In this document: positions 11,523-23,180 of the stretch, in pieces
Layout of the letters: every line of letters begins with the position of its first letter
Numbering within the stretch: position 1 is the first letter of the stretch
NCBI GenBank assembly: GCA_035048815.1
Contig: JAUCBN010000029.1
Coordinates: 15,988,501-16,052,500, forward strand
Source of the DNA: Abelmoschus esculentus
Lineage: Eukaryota; Streptophyta; Magnoliopsida; Malvales; Malvaceae
DNA: 64,000 nt
Direction of reading: 5' to 3'
The notes under the pieces: model-generated
What the model saw: the letters and a program-made list of their open reading frames with translations, nothing else
Database searches by the model: none
Told to the model about the DNA's origin: nothing
Position numbers and translations under genes: made by a program

Positions 11523-14500
11523 TCATTCTTCTTCAGCAGCACTAGCAGCGCTCAGGTCCACCGATAAATCCAGAGCCTGAAGAACATGGCAACAATGGTG
11601 ATTGGTAATTTGTGTGAATCACCGTTGCACAACAGATTAAGATGAAGATTATGTTACTGTAAATACTGTAAGATGAAAGATTAATGCAAGTGAAGAACAT
11701 TTGGAAAATGAAACTGATACCTTTCCGGTGATCTTGGTATACATCTCCATCACATCGATCACGGTGGTTTCGAAGTGTGTCGTCCAATCATAACTCTGTA
11801 AAATTGAATCCATAACACCAGATAAAGGATTCATTATGTAATGGCACTTCAAGTTCGATATTTTCTCCTATGGAAAAGCAAGAGTAAGAGAGATCAGAGT
11901 TTTCTTACAGCAGATATGAAGCAGTTGTCGGCACCATGGTCGTTGGCTGGCACATATCTGTCGTAAGTGTCATAGAATATCTGATCAACAGATCCCAGCA
12001 GCTCCACCCCAGGCTTCAACTCTTGTTCAGGGTTGTCGGTCTCAGCTTCGGCGGAAACAAAAGCAATGTATTTTCCCTTGGGAGCTACATTATGAGCATA
12101 AGAGCAACAAAACAGATACCTGCACTACCCAAAATTAACATCAGAAATCACCACACATCAAGGACACCACCCTGATACCAAGGCATTGTATTCGATTGTC
12201 TCGTGACCGAGTTGCTTCTGTTTTGCAGACTCGTGCTCGAAGGAAAATTGTTTCAGAAACTAGATGGTAGAGTTAGCAACATACATGTCTGATTTACGAC
12301 CGAGTTGCTTCTGAGGCAGAATCACCTGAACTGAGTGAGAATCATTGGTATCAGGAATAGGGTGACTCATTATACATACAGCACGAGCAACTTTCCCAAC
12401 CTTCTTAACCTGTTGCATTGACGATGCCATGAAAGGAAGTGCAGATATAAGTAGTTTCTGAGGATTCGTATTCGTCTCTAAAGGAAAACAGACAGAGTAC
12501 AACATGGTTTCGTCGGAAGTTACCTTATTAGGCAAATAAGATGGGTCACAAACAACTTTATGACACTTAGCGGTTTCGCCTTCAGAAGTTACGCCAATGG
12601 CTTTCCCATTACCATCAAACTCTACCTGCAATTCAAGAAAAGCAAACCTTTGATAAGAATTTCACAAGAAAAATGTAAAGACATCCTCAATTCAGCTATG
12701 CTTATTTACTTGCCAATTTGTGAACTAGGAAAAGGCATCGTACTATTTGTTTACTTGTACAATATAGAATACAGAGAATCAAATTCTGGGGTTTCAAGGG
12801 TTGTGACAGATTTACCTTACATTCTGGCTTGTTGAGCATATAAGTACCTCCATAAACTGCACTTAAACGTGCGAATGCCTGCCGATCCAGGCACCAGTAG
12901 CAAGTCAAGCCCACAGATACTTCTATTAAACCAGCCAAAGGAAATGAAATAGGGATGAAAATGACATACCTGAGGCAATTCTCCCAGTCCATATAGTGGA
13001 TAGATATAAGGTGATCCTCCTCGAAACCGTGCCAAAGACTCTGCATAGAGCTTTTACAAGACAAATGCATAAAACTCTGAATATAGTGATTAAACAAAAG
13101 TATGGGCGGCCATTGAAGAATAAGATTAAGCAGATGTATTTTAATGCCAAGCAAAGATGAAATCTGGCATTAAACAAACGTTCTTACCTTCATTCTCTTA
13201 ACAAAACTCAAAGCTGGCTGATCCAAGTAAATATCATCTTTGTGGAGTGCCAAGGCATGACCAATAAAATCAACTGTATCATCTTCAAGTCCATACTTGC
13301 TATATACAGCAATAAGCAGGGATCAAGTTCAGTTTATGATGGAATTCTTTGTATATGTTAGTGCTAGAGCCAACATTTGGAGTGGAAAAGGTATGAGGTA
13401 CACACGAGGTAAGTTTTCTGACTGTTACTTGATTCAGATCAAGTTTTTCATGAGATTTTGGATCATTTTCATCATAGTCTTGGACATAAATGAAGAACTT
13501 CCTGGCACGGCGCTTCTCGAACAGCCCCATCAATGGTGATTTCAGCGCCTCGGCATCAGTTGCCGGAACTTTATAGATCTACAAGTTATGACAATTGCTT
13601 TAAGTTATTATATGGCTGATAGAAGGACGTTTTTGAACTAATATTTATAAACAAATTATACCAAAAAACACAAAGCTATACTCTTACCTTTTTCTTCTTG
13701 TACACAAAACTGCCATCCACAGCCTTGAAGTTAAGATACTTGGTAACATTTGTGTGGATGAGAATACGTACCAGACTGCCATTGGCCATCATGAACTGTG
13801 AAGCCAAATTAAGCATCAATAACATGACTGATTAGCACAAAGATAGCTCTGTTTCAATTACATAAATATAACCTTAGAAACATATATGAACTACAACCTA
13901 ATATATATACAAATAAACTGCTAGGTAGATGAGTTGATGGATAGTTTGTTACTGCACATATGAACTGCAACCCAAGATACATACATACATGATACATGCA
14001 TGCATGATGCATCCAACAGATAATCAAAACTACATAATTACAACTAATTAAGAAAAGGGTTAAAGGGAAATGTTGCTTGTATGCCTTGGGAATCATATCG
14101 ACATTATATTCCCTGCTTGTTCCCAGCTGTTCTGGAGGTTTGTCATTTCCCTTGAAATGCTTCCAAAGCTACACACCACAAATTCCATTTTCAGAAAATG
14201 TCAGATGAAACCAATACGATAAGGCCATTATACAAAAAGATTAAAAACAAGATTATAAGTCCCATCATTTAATAACAAAAGAAGAAATGACCTGCACAAG
14301 ATTAAGAGAAGTCGATTCTCCACCATAATAATCATTCCTATCCATATGCAAAACCTGTTTTGAAGTGAAGATACTTAGATAACATCTTAAGATCATTACT
14401 AATGCAGAACTGAACAAAAAACAGAAGGATTTTAACCTAACAAATCTAACCCATTCCTAATTTTCAAGCTCAAACCAACACCCAGAAACAAATTCCCAGA

Positions 14501-14645
14501 TTGCAAGTTGATATGAAACATAGAAAGCAATGAAATTTAACAAGTTATAGGGAGGTACTTTGAGTCCATCAACGGAGAGAAGACCGCTGAGAATGCATTC
14601 CTTAAGGCCGGTACCCAGGACGATCACATCGTACGTTTCATCCAT
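11523..14645 (-). CDS. GDI: Rab GDP-dissociation inhibitor (RabGDI)
   Basis: Thirteen minus-strand exons join in phase to 445 residues: 14559-14645, 14292-14354, 14085-14168, 13688-13795, 13406-13578, 13188-13299, 12970-13050, 12816-12878, 12524-12625, 12285-12409, 11909-12119, 11721-11795 and 11523-11576. The N-terminus MDETYDVIVLGTGLKECILS is the conserved GDI/REP nucleotide-binding-like fold; YYGGES and ARFRGGSPYIYPLYG are further GDI signatures. GDI extracts geranylgeranylated Rab-GDP from membranes and delivers it back, so it supports all vesicle traffic from the cytosol. Length fits plant GDIs (about 444-445). Intron 3 (13796-14084) starts with GC rather than GT; the other introns are GT-AG. 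The stop follows an acidic EEE tail. Confidence 0.97.
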
Positions 14646-14925
14646 GGCTGAATAGCTTCACAGTAAGGGTTTTCCAGTGTTTCTTCAATTCTTCTTTCTA
14701 ATTTCTATATATTTTTTCCCTTTAAGAGAAGAAGTGGAAGCGACATGTAAAGGAGAGAAAACCCAGTTTTTTTTAGTCTGTTATGAGTTTGGAACAATTC
14801 TATAACGGAAAGTAACGAGAATAACGCTTTCGGAAAGTACTAAATTCACGCGATTTTATGCGCGTGGGATGCTGGGCCATCTCTAGTTATTAGTTTTCGT
14901 TTTGGCAAGAATTATACTTATTTTT

Positions 14926-15223
14926 AGGGATAATATCGTATTTGATATTTGTACTTTAACAAATTGTTTAAAGTGGTACTTGTATTTTTAAAAATATTCA
15001 ATTCAGTACTTGTACTTTGAAAAAAATATCTAATGTGGTTCTTTACTAAAGTATAAACATTTTATTGGAAACTTTAAAGGATTACATTGGAATTTTGTAA
15101 AAGTATAAGTATCATATTAGATATTTTATAATAAAATATATATGATATTGGTATTTTTTTAAAGTACATGTATCAAATTAAACATTTTGTCAAAGTACGT
15201 GTATCAAATATAATATTATCCCT
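14926..15223. mobile_element. MITE with long terminal inverted repeats
   Basis: The left end AGGGATAATATCGTATTTGA is matched by the reverse complement of the right end, AGGGATAATATTATATTTGA. The pairing continues with mismatches for about 45 bp per arm. The middle has several degenerate copies of TACTTGTACTTT. No ORF. It lies upstream of GDI. The family is not assigned; the target duplication is unclear. Confidence 0.75.
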
Positions 15224-16052
15224 TAATTTTATTTACCATAAACGATAAATCTAATCCAAATCTCCAAGTAACCATATAAATAAGAATAGATCCGAATTTA
15301 AAGTTGATTCGAATAAAAAATCATTTAAATTGGAATGACTTGAACTCAATATCACTATGCATGAACAAAAAATAAGTCTTAAAACCCAAATAACATACAA
15401 ACAAATGTTTTTTTTAATATTTTTTTATGTCTCATCGCTAAAAACAATTAACTATAATCCTAAATTCTAATTTTTAAATTTTAACTCTAAACCCTAAAAA
15501 TATACCATATCCTTAAATTTTTTAAACCATAACTCTAAACCTTTAATTTTAAACATTAACTCTAAAATGTCTAGGGTAAAATATAAAGAAAGAGCACCAG
15601 AAAAGATAAAAGAGAATAAATGAATAATCAAAGATTATCTTATTTGAGATAAAATTAAATTACACGATATAGAATTTTTTATATTTTACACGTTTTTAAA
15701 TCGTTTAATGATTAAAACAAATTGCTCAAATTAACTCTTTATTTTTTTTCTCTAATGATAATATTCACATAATTAATTATTAATCCGAACCTTTCGTTTT
15801 AATCATCCAATAATTTAAAAAAAACATATAAAACTTAAAAAAATTATGTTCCCGTAACTTATCCTACCCAATTTTATTTTAATAACTTTTATTACTAACA
15901 TTTTCCCAAGGTGTTTTCAAAATTAGAACAAGACTAAAGAAAGTAAAAAATCCTAATAAAGTATACACTTTGCTATATATATATTACTTACTGAGATCAC
16001 AAAATGGACCATTTATACACTTAAATAGGCATGGAAAACCCAAAAATACGAG
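15224..16052. other. AT-rich spacer with degenerate telomere-like repeat
   Basis: Bases about 15420-15600 hold a run of CTAAACCCTAAA-like words starting after TATGTCTCATCGC. The same kind of block recurs at 17.0, 17.9, 19.1-19.5 and 20.5 kb. The remaining bases are low-complexity A/T with no gene visible. Confidence 0.55.
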
Positions 16053-16247
16053 AAATTATATTAAGGGTCAGTGTCATTACGTCATCCATGGGATCAACCA
16101 ATAGAAATTGTTCACCTCATTATTTTTTAATTTTTCAAGTGAAGATTCACTTGGGAAAAAATTATGACATGGAAAAATTGATGAAATGAACAGTTTTTAT
16201 TGGTTGATCCCATGAACAAGTGGTGGTACTGACCCATGGTATAATTT
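16053..16247. mobile_element. MITE with central palindrome (family member 1)
   Basis: The ends read AAATTATATTA (left) and AAATTATACCA (right, reverse complement). Inside them, GGGTCAGT and CATGGGATCAACCAATA are repeated in inverted orientation. The centre has the palindrome AAGTGAAGATTCACTT at about 16138. Related elements lie at 33611-33839 and 37268-37531, and a diverged one at about 24040-24240. It sits about 240 bp beyond the stop codon of the SVP-like gene. Confidence 0.7.
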
Positions 16248-16483
16248 TTCCAAATATACTGTAATGGAATTTCTCCATAAACAAAGTCACAGACTTTATC
16301 AGTGGGCGTAAAATGGTTATCATAATACATAGAGGAGCCCAGAGACACGCGCCATTGAAGATAATCAGATCATGCTCATGCAAGAAGATCAGTTAGGGTA
16401 AGGTAACCTGAAACAAACAAGAATCCCAACATGATAAACTCAGACAAAGCTATGGCAGAAACCACTGCACTTTATGAATGTTG

Positions 16484-19400
16484 TTACCCCAATCTGAGAG
16501 AAATGTCGGAGGTAAAGCTTCCCCATACATGGCCGTTGCCATTGGGGTCGGGTGGTGGCCCTTGCTTACCCAAATTCTCCATCTGCCAAAACATCAACTC
16601 TTGTCGTCAAATCAAATGAAAGCATGCATGCAAGAAACTAAGACAAGTTTTTTTCTTTCTTTCCAGATACTCACTTTCTGTTTCAATTTCTGGTTTTCTT
16701 CCTTCAGCTCTTCTCCCTTCAGATTCAACAAGGGTACATGTCATTTGACCAAGAAAGAGAGACAGAAATATTGGGACTGATAAAGTATAGGGATCTTTTA
16801 TGTTTCAGATACAAGCATAGTTTCCGACTAAACATGCTTATGTTTTCCAGAAAGGGACCAGAAGCAAGAATGGTAAGAAAAATACTCTAGCCCTAATTCT
16901 CTAACCTTAAACCCTACACTAACTATTTTAAAGTGAAGCACTAATTGAGACATAATAAAAAGGTAGATGATTTGTAGAGTAAATTTTTATGTCCCGCACT
17001 AAAAAAATACTAAAAATTGGATATTAAACTCTAAATTCTATATCATACCCTGAATTTCTTAAACCCTAATCATGACCTCTAACCTTAAATCATAGATGTA
17101 TATCGTGCTTATCAACTATTGCAAGGTAGCTACTTCCTTACCTTGTTTTTGAGGGTGTTGATTTCTTTGAAAAAGCTTTCCTCCTAAAACATTAAAGAAA
17201 AGCAATCACCAATTCACCATTAGGTTAAATCACATGAAAACCTAGTTTGCTGAGAAAGAGAGTTGGGGGTTCAGAAACCTTCGTTTGTGTAACTCGGTTA
17301 AGTCCTCCTTCAAGTAGTTTCTCTAGTCGTTTTAGTTCTTCCAAGTCTAACCCTTGGAGCTCCTCTCCTCTCAGCTGTCTATCAATGGAAGGATGACACA
17401 AGACAAGCTCATACATTGCAACAACAGAAACAGATATACCATTCAGATTTACCTCAATTCTCGGCTCTTTTCTGCCATTTCCTTGCTCAACATGGCACAT
17501 GTGCTACTTTGAAGCTGGAACAAGAAGAAAAAAAATATCAGATTCTTAGCATGAAATCATTTTCATCTTCCATGCAAATGGAGATAAGAGAATGTGGTTA
17601 TATAATTGAAACCAACTTAAAAACTTTAATCTCAACTATTAAAAGTTGGAAACGCAAAGATTTTTAGGGGAAAAGAGAAAGAAAAACATTAATCTAAATT
17701 ATTAATTTATATATATCAAATGGTTTAAAATCAGTGTAAAATTATTACATAATGTAAGTACCAGATCCTAATTAAGAGTGTTCATATTCGGTTAGTTGGG
17801 ATAAAAATTATTTGTCTCTTTCTTATGTTTCCTTTCATGCCTCATTTGATTTTTTTTTAAATTCCAATTTTTAACCATATCTCTTATTTTCTATATCCTA
17901 AACCCTAAACCTTACACCCTTAAAAATGCACCACACCCCTAATTCTCTAAAGCTTAACCATATTCACTAACCTTAAACTTTACACCCTAACCCCTCTAGT
18001 TTGAAACAGAGGCATGAGAGAAGGTATAAGAAAAAGGTAAATGATTTTCACTATCATTTAACTCAAACGGTTGGTTAACCTTATAACAATTATTAAATAT
18101 TAACCAAATCGTTAAGAAATGGTTATCGGTTAAATTTTTAAATGAATAATCGTTATAGTGGTCAGTTGTTTTTGATTGATCTAGTTACAAGTTAACTTAT
18201 AATCTATAACAATTTTTTCTCACATGTTTACTATTTCTTTTGAGAGTAATGAAAATATCTTTCCGAAAATATTATATTAATTTTTTAAAAAATAAATAAA
18301 TAAATAATTTTTAAACATAAACTTCATACGTAGTTAAAATAAGATAATTATCAAATTAAGAGATTTTAAACACAAACTTTATACTTAGTTAAAAAATATC
18401 GATGAATTAATTATTAATCATCATTTTTAACAGTTCAATTAGCTTAAATTACTTAATATTAACGTTTAGGTTAATTGACCTATAAAATGTTAGATATAAA
18501 ACCCTAGGGCCTATTGTATGTAATAAATTTGTATGTTTTTATATCTTTAATATATATTATAAATATCTTTAATAAGTTATTATTGTGAGAACAATAATAC
18601 TTCATGATTGCTGATTACTACGGAGTTTGATAGATATTCATATGTGAATGAGATTCAAATGAAGTTCATATATATATATATATATAAATTTAAAGAGTTT
18701 TATATTAATTTTGAAACGTCGTATGATGATAATAAATAATTAAGAATATTTTCTTTTTTTTAAGTGATAATTTTTTATATTTTTATTATCAATCTCATCA
18801 ATCCATTTTATACATCTAATGGCTATGATTTAGTGTAAAACTCTTTAAATTTTATATGATGTAACTTGATTTTATATATATATATATATATACCTTAAAA
18901 TTAATACATAGATTAAGGTTATATATTAATATTCATCGGTCGTGACATTAAATCCTTAGATCTGAAACTATTGTGGTTTTCAACATAATGATTATTATAT
19001 TTTAACATAGTTAAACACCGTTTTTAATCCAACCATTGTAAAAGGTATGTCTGAACATAATAAGAAATTATGTAGTGAGATAGAATTTATCTCTCTTAAA
19101 ACATAAAATCTAAAACTTAAAATATATAATCATAATATCCTAAACCTTAATCTTAACCATAAATCATTAAACTATAACCCTTCAATCTTCTAAATTCTAA
19201 AATTAAAAATCTTATAAACTAAAGTTTATATAAACTTGTGTAAAAACTTAAAATCAAAGTATTTTTCATATATAGATTATATTACATATAGGATAATTAT
19301 TTCATGCACAAACGTTTATATCACATGTTTACTATGTCTTGGTTTTAGGGTTTAAGGAATTTGTGTAATAGTTTTGAATTTAGAGTCTCTTAATAAAAGT

Positions 19401-21180
19401 TCAGGTTTAAAGTTTATATATTAAAACCCAAACTTTAACCTTAAATCTTAAATTATAACACTTAACTCTAAATTTTAACCACAAATTCTAAATTTTAAAC
19501 TCTTATATTAAAATCGCTAAACTCTAAACCTTAAAATAAATAGACGAGATTAATAAAAAACTAATTTTTTTAAAAATAAATAAATAATTTCATCGATTTA
19601 ATTACTCTTATTAACGGTCCTCAAAATAAGTAAATCCAAATTAAGATAAATAAATTGTTAACTTTACTTTTATCTCATATTTTAAAAGACGTAAAAGTAA
19701 ATTAATGTTACCAGAAGATCTTAATCCACGTTCCTAAAGGATCAAAAGATCTTAAAATTTCTCACCTGCAGCTCAAGGGATGGAACTGGGTCCAATCTGT
19801 GAATCCTTTCTGACTGCAGATCTCGCCTTTCAATCACCTGCCTCGTACTTAGGAGACAGAAACACAGTGATATTGGATATAGATTTGCAACAAAAAATAG
19901 GGTTAGTCAGGAACCAGACCAATCTCTCACATCATTTCCTACACAAACACTCAAGCAGACAACTAAAACAACAAGAAGCAAAACAAGAGAACCGACGTAG
20001 ACATAGCTCGAGAAGCAACATGTTAAAGAAACATGCTTAATAGACACAAAAATCCCTAGTAATGAATAAGTGCTTAGTGTATGTACAAGCTAACACACAT
20101 TGTTTATATAAGGGCTACAATTTGCATGTATTGGTTGTGCTGAAATATATGGTGGAGCTTAGACTGATATTGTTATGGATTTTCATGACTCGATGCATAA
20201 ATATAAGATACGAGTATGTATCTAATAAGAATAAGAATATTCAGTTTCTTGGTATAATTAGAATATTTATATTTCGAGTTTATATCGAACACGAACATCG
20301 AATACGAGTGTTTTTAAGAAAGGAAGAGTCCACATTTCGATATTTCATGCTCAAGAATAAAATAAAATCACCTTCAAATCAGGAAAAAGGAAATGCAAAG
20401 TAAAATATGAGTGTTCTCAGCAGGAAGGCATGACTGCATGAGCTATCTACACAGAAGATGAGTCATAAAAATTGGCTTCGACAAATATCAGAGTTTCGAT
20501 CAAGAATCCCGGCTTTTTTATTATGTCTCATTCTATGTCTCATACTAAATTAAATTCTAAACCCTAACCAAAATTTTATATCTTAAACCCTAAACCCTAC
20601 CTTCAAAAAATATATCATACCCCTAATTTCTTAAACTCTAACCATATCCTAACTTTGAACCCTAACCTGAAGTACAATTTGCACCCAGAGTTTCACGTGA
20701 AAGCTATTATCTTCCATCATAACAATCTCTTGGGATTCAAGTTATACTAGTACTGCATATGCTTTTATTAAAGGAATAAACTTTTTTTAATCCAATTATA
20801 CAAGAATCCAGTACATTTCAGACATCGTGGATTTATACTTTTAACACACTATTCTTGATTCTAAAGATCTTCATTCAATGCAAATAACATCTGTCTTTCT
20901 CTCTTCCTCTCTCACGCACTGCAATCCACAAGTACAAGCAAGCACCAGCAGCAAGCATAGTTTCCCATGTAAAAAAACAGGCAAGGTTCAAGCTATACCT
21001 GGTGCTGGAGTACTCGAAGAGCTTGCCGGTGTTTGAAAACACTAAAAGAGCAATCTCGGCGTCGCAAAGAGTGGAGAGCTCGAGAGCTTTCTTGAAAAGC
21101 CCTCTCCTCCTCTTGGAGAAAGTCACCTGCCTCGCCGCCGTGTTGTCGATCTTCTTGATCTGGATTTTCTGTCTCGTCAT
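16484..21180 (-). CDS. SVP: SVP/JOINTLESS-type MIKC MADS-box transcription factor
   Basis: Seven minus-strand exons join in phase to 202 residues: 20999-21180, 19766-19847, 17453-17514, 17279-17378, 17142-17183, 16675-16716 and 16484-16582. Exon 1 (182 nt) encodes the 60-residue MADS DNA-binding and dimerisation domain, starting MTRQKIQIKKIDNTAARQV. Exons 2-6 encode the I and K regions, including RGEELQGLDLEELKRLEKLL, the keratin-like coiled coil for dimer and tetramer formation. The 62, 100, 42 and 42-nt exons match the standard MIKC layout. The sequence fits the StMADS11 clade (SVP, AGL24, JOINTLESS), which controls flowering time, inflorescence and abscission-zone identity in the nucleus. 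At 202 residues it is shorter than typical members (about 220-240) because the last exon is brief, ending SDISLRLG. Intron 1 is 1.15 kb and intron 2 is 2.25 kb; both carry repeats. Confidence 0.92.
17880..18005. repeat. Degenerate telomere-like block in MADS intron 2
   Basis: The block contains repeated AAACCCTAAACC and CACCCTAACC-like words, with CACACCCCTAATTCTCTAAA in the middle. Similar blocks occur at about 17020-17095, 19085-19530 and 20545-20660, all in or beside introns of this gene. These are interstitial and degenerate, not a telomere. Confidence 0.6.
18686..18852. mobile_element. Small foldback element flanked by TA microsatellites
   Basis: AAATTTAAAGAGTTTTA at 18686-18702 is repeated exactly in inverted orientation at 18836-18852. 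On both outer sides lies an AT dinucleotide run (about 18668-18685 and 18875-18892). The element is in intron 2 of the SVP-like gene. Insertion into, or seeding of, a TA repeat is likely. No coding content. Confidence 0.65.
20515..20665. repeat. Degenerate telomere-like block in MADS intron 1
   Basis: It begins TTATGTCTCATTCTATGTCT and continues with CTAAACCCTAACC-like words, including TTAAACCCTAAACCCTACC. It closely parallels the blocks at 15.4, 17.0 and 17.9 kb in word order, which suggests copies of one repeat family. Confidence 0.55.
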
Positions 21181-22700
21181 CGTCCGATTTGCTTAATATT
21201 TATCCAAACTTTCCTACAAAATCAAAAGCAAAGTAGCGTTTTAAGAACAGTAGTATTTCCAGAAAAGGGTGTTCAGATAGATTGAAATTTAACCAAAACA
21301 CACACAAAAACGATCTGAAAGCTAATCACTGAGAAAGAAGAGGGAAAAACCAGTTCTCACCACAGATCGAGCAAAATACAAGGGAAGAAGCAACGTTTCC
21401 AGATATGGGAACTGCTTAGAAAAGGAATCAGTGATATAAAAAGCAAAGAGATTAACCGCAGTACAGTTTTCTTTTTCCAAATTAAGCTCAGCATAATCAA
21501 TACTTTATATGAAAATAATAAAATAGAAAAAGAATCCCATCATCAAAAGCAAAAGAAAACTGAAAACCCTAGGTGGGGATTAGAAACCAGCTAGAAAGAG
21601 TATCCAAAGGGGGAGAAAGAAAGGACATGGAAAACCTACCAACTACCAAGTCAAGCTCATTTAGCAAGGAAAATGGAAGGAAGAACAAGTGGATGAATTG
21701 GACAGAGTTTTTTCTGTTTTTTCACATAAAATATCTGCTTTTTATGAGTGGTAACACTTCACAAAGAACCAGATACAAAGCCACCAATTGGTTTCAGAGA
21801 GAGATAGGATTTGGAAAGAAAAGAAAAGGGAATAAGTAAAGATATGGAAAGATTCCTTTTAAGTCCCAAACAAGGAGTGAGACAGTGAGGGGACTAACCT
21901 GCAAAACAAAAAATAAGGGACTTTAGAGGTAAAAAAAATTTTAATAGCTTAAAATTGATTATAACGTAATATTTTTATTTGTTATGTTTTGTTGATGACT
22001 GGATGATATTTACAAGAGCCAATATGAAATCATTATTGGAGTAAAAGCAATGCTTAAAGTCTTTTATTATGTGTTTGGGTCATAGATAAATGAATCAAAA
22101 TATAAAATATTTATTGTCTGTGTTGATTATATTGCGAAACAACAAACGAGAGACCTATCTTTTACTGATTGTGACAATTTAGTTATAAAGATTGTTATTA
22201 AAATACAGAGTGATCTTGTTAAATGTCTATCTTTTACTAAAAGATTACAACTTGTTCAAACAGTTTTCTTAAGTTTGTAAAACTTTTAGAGTCAAATTTT
22301 TCTATTACCAATAAAAATTGTCAAAAAATCAATCAGCAAAAGAATTTTTTTGTCACCGCAAAAAAAGAATTTCGGGTGATAATTTTTTGGAGTCAGTGAT
22401 AAAAATTATCGAGTTTTTTTGGAGTCCATAAAAAAATACGGAAAAAAATTGATAATAATACTAGAAAAACTCGGGTGAGTAAAAAAAATTATCACCCCAA
22501 AAAAAGCGCTCTTGGTGTTTAAGATATTGTGTCTTGAAATAGAGTATGTATGATGAAATGTTTGTGGTTGATCATCATTAAGGTTGGTTCTTTATGAGTT
22601 GCATGGGTATATAGGTATCTGTTGAGAAGTCAATCCATTTGACAAGTTTATTTGAAACTAAGACAAAATTGGACTTGAAGAAAAATATTAAAATTAAAAC
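21181..22700. other. MADS upstream region and AT-rich spacer
   Basis: Bases 21181-21900 probably hold the 5' UTR and promoter of the minus-strand MADS gene; an AG-rich stretch runs about 21300-21850. Bases 22330-22500 contain odd blocks of A/T homopolymers mixed with TTATCAC, CTCGGGTGA and GGAGTC words, in partly inverted arrangement. No coding sequence is visible. Confidence 0.5.
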
Positions 22701-22754
22701 TGATTTCAGGGAGGTTTATCACTCGTGTGGTTTAAGAGAAAATTAGGCACAAGT

Positions 22755-23180
22755 AGGTTATTGTCTTTTAGTATAAAATTATTTGGAATGGATTAGTTAT
22801 CCCTATACATTCTTTTATATCAATATGGCTTATGGTACTAGATAGGTTGCCTATAAAACATCGCATGAGACAATGAGATTACCTTGTAGACACTATGTGT
22901 TTGTTATGTGAAACATGTATAAAAATCAGGGACCGTAGTTGCAAGTTTTCATCTCACCTTTGAAAGTTAATATTATTCGAGTGAGGTATGATTAGCTCTT
23001 ATGGTTATTGGGGACATGTTCAATTGGGTCATAAATATTAATAAAAGAAAATCCTTAAAAGCAATCATCATTCGCTTTGTTTGGAGGGGATTCAATTATT
23101 ATGTATAGGAAGAACGAAATCGAAAATTGTATGAAAAAATCCAGGAGTATAATTTTTTTATTGTTATTAAAAATAATATG
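22755..23180 (+). pseudogene. LINE (L1-type) 3' remnant, zf-RVT region
   Basis: In one frame 22847-22886 reads LDRLPIKHRMRQ then a stop, like the zf-RVT motif after plant LINE reverse transcriptases. Further on, 23056-23154 reads LKAIIIRFVWRGFNYYV, then a stop, then EERNRKLYEKIQEY. This resembles the tail end of plant L1 ORF2. Stops and indels separate the pieces, the catalytic reverse transcriptase is not recognisable, and no poly(A) end can be defined. It is an old relic. Boundaries are approximate. Confidence 0.55.

Noticed and set aside
13854..14096. Open frame MIPKAYKQHFPL in the GDI gene as an extended exon
   Set aside because: It is read-through of exon 3 into intron 3. The GDI family frame resumes exactly at 13795, so the GC-AG intron is preferred.
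15420..15600. True interstitial telomere array
   Set aside because: The CCCTAAA words are degenerate and interrupted, and the block resembles other dispersed copies in the window.
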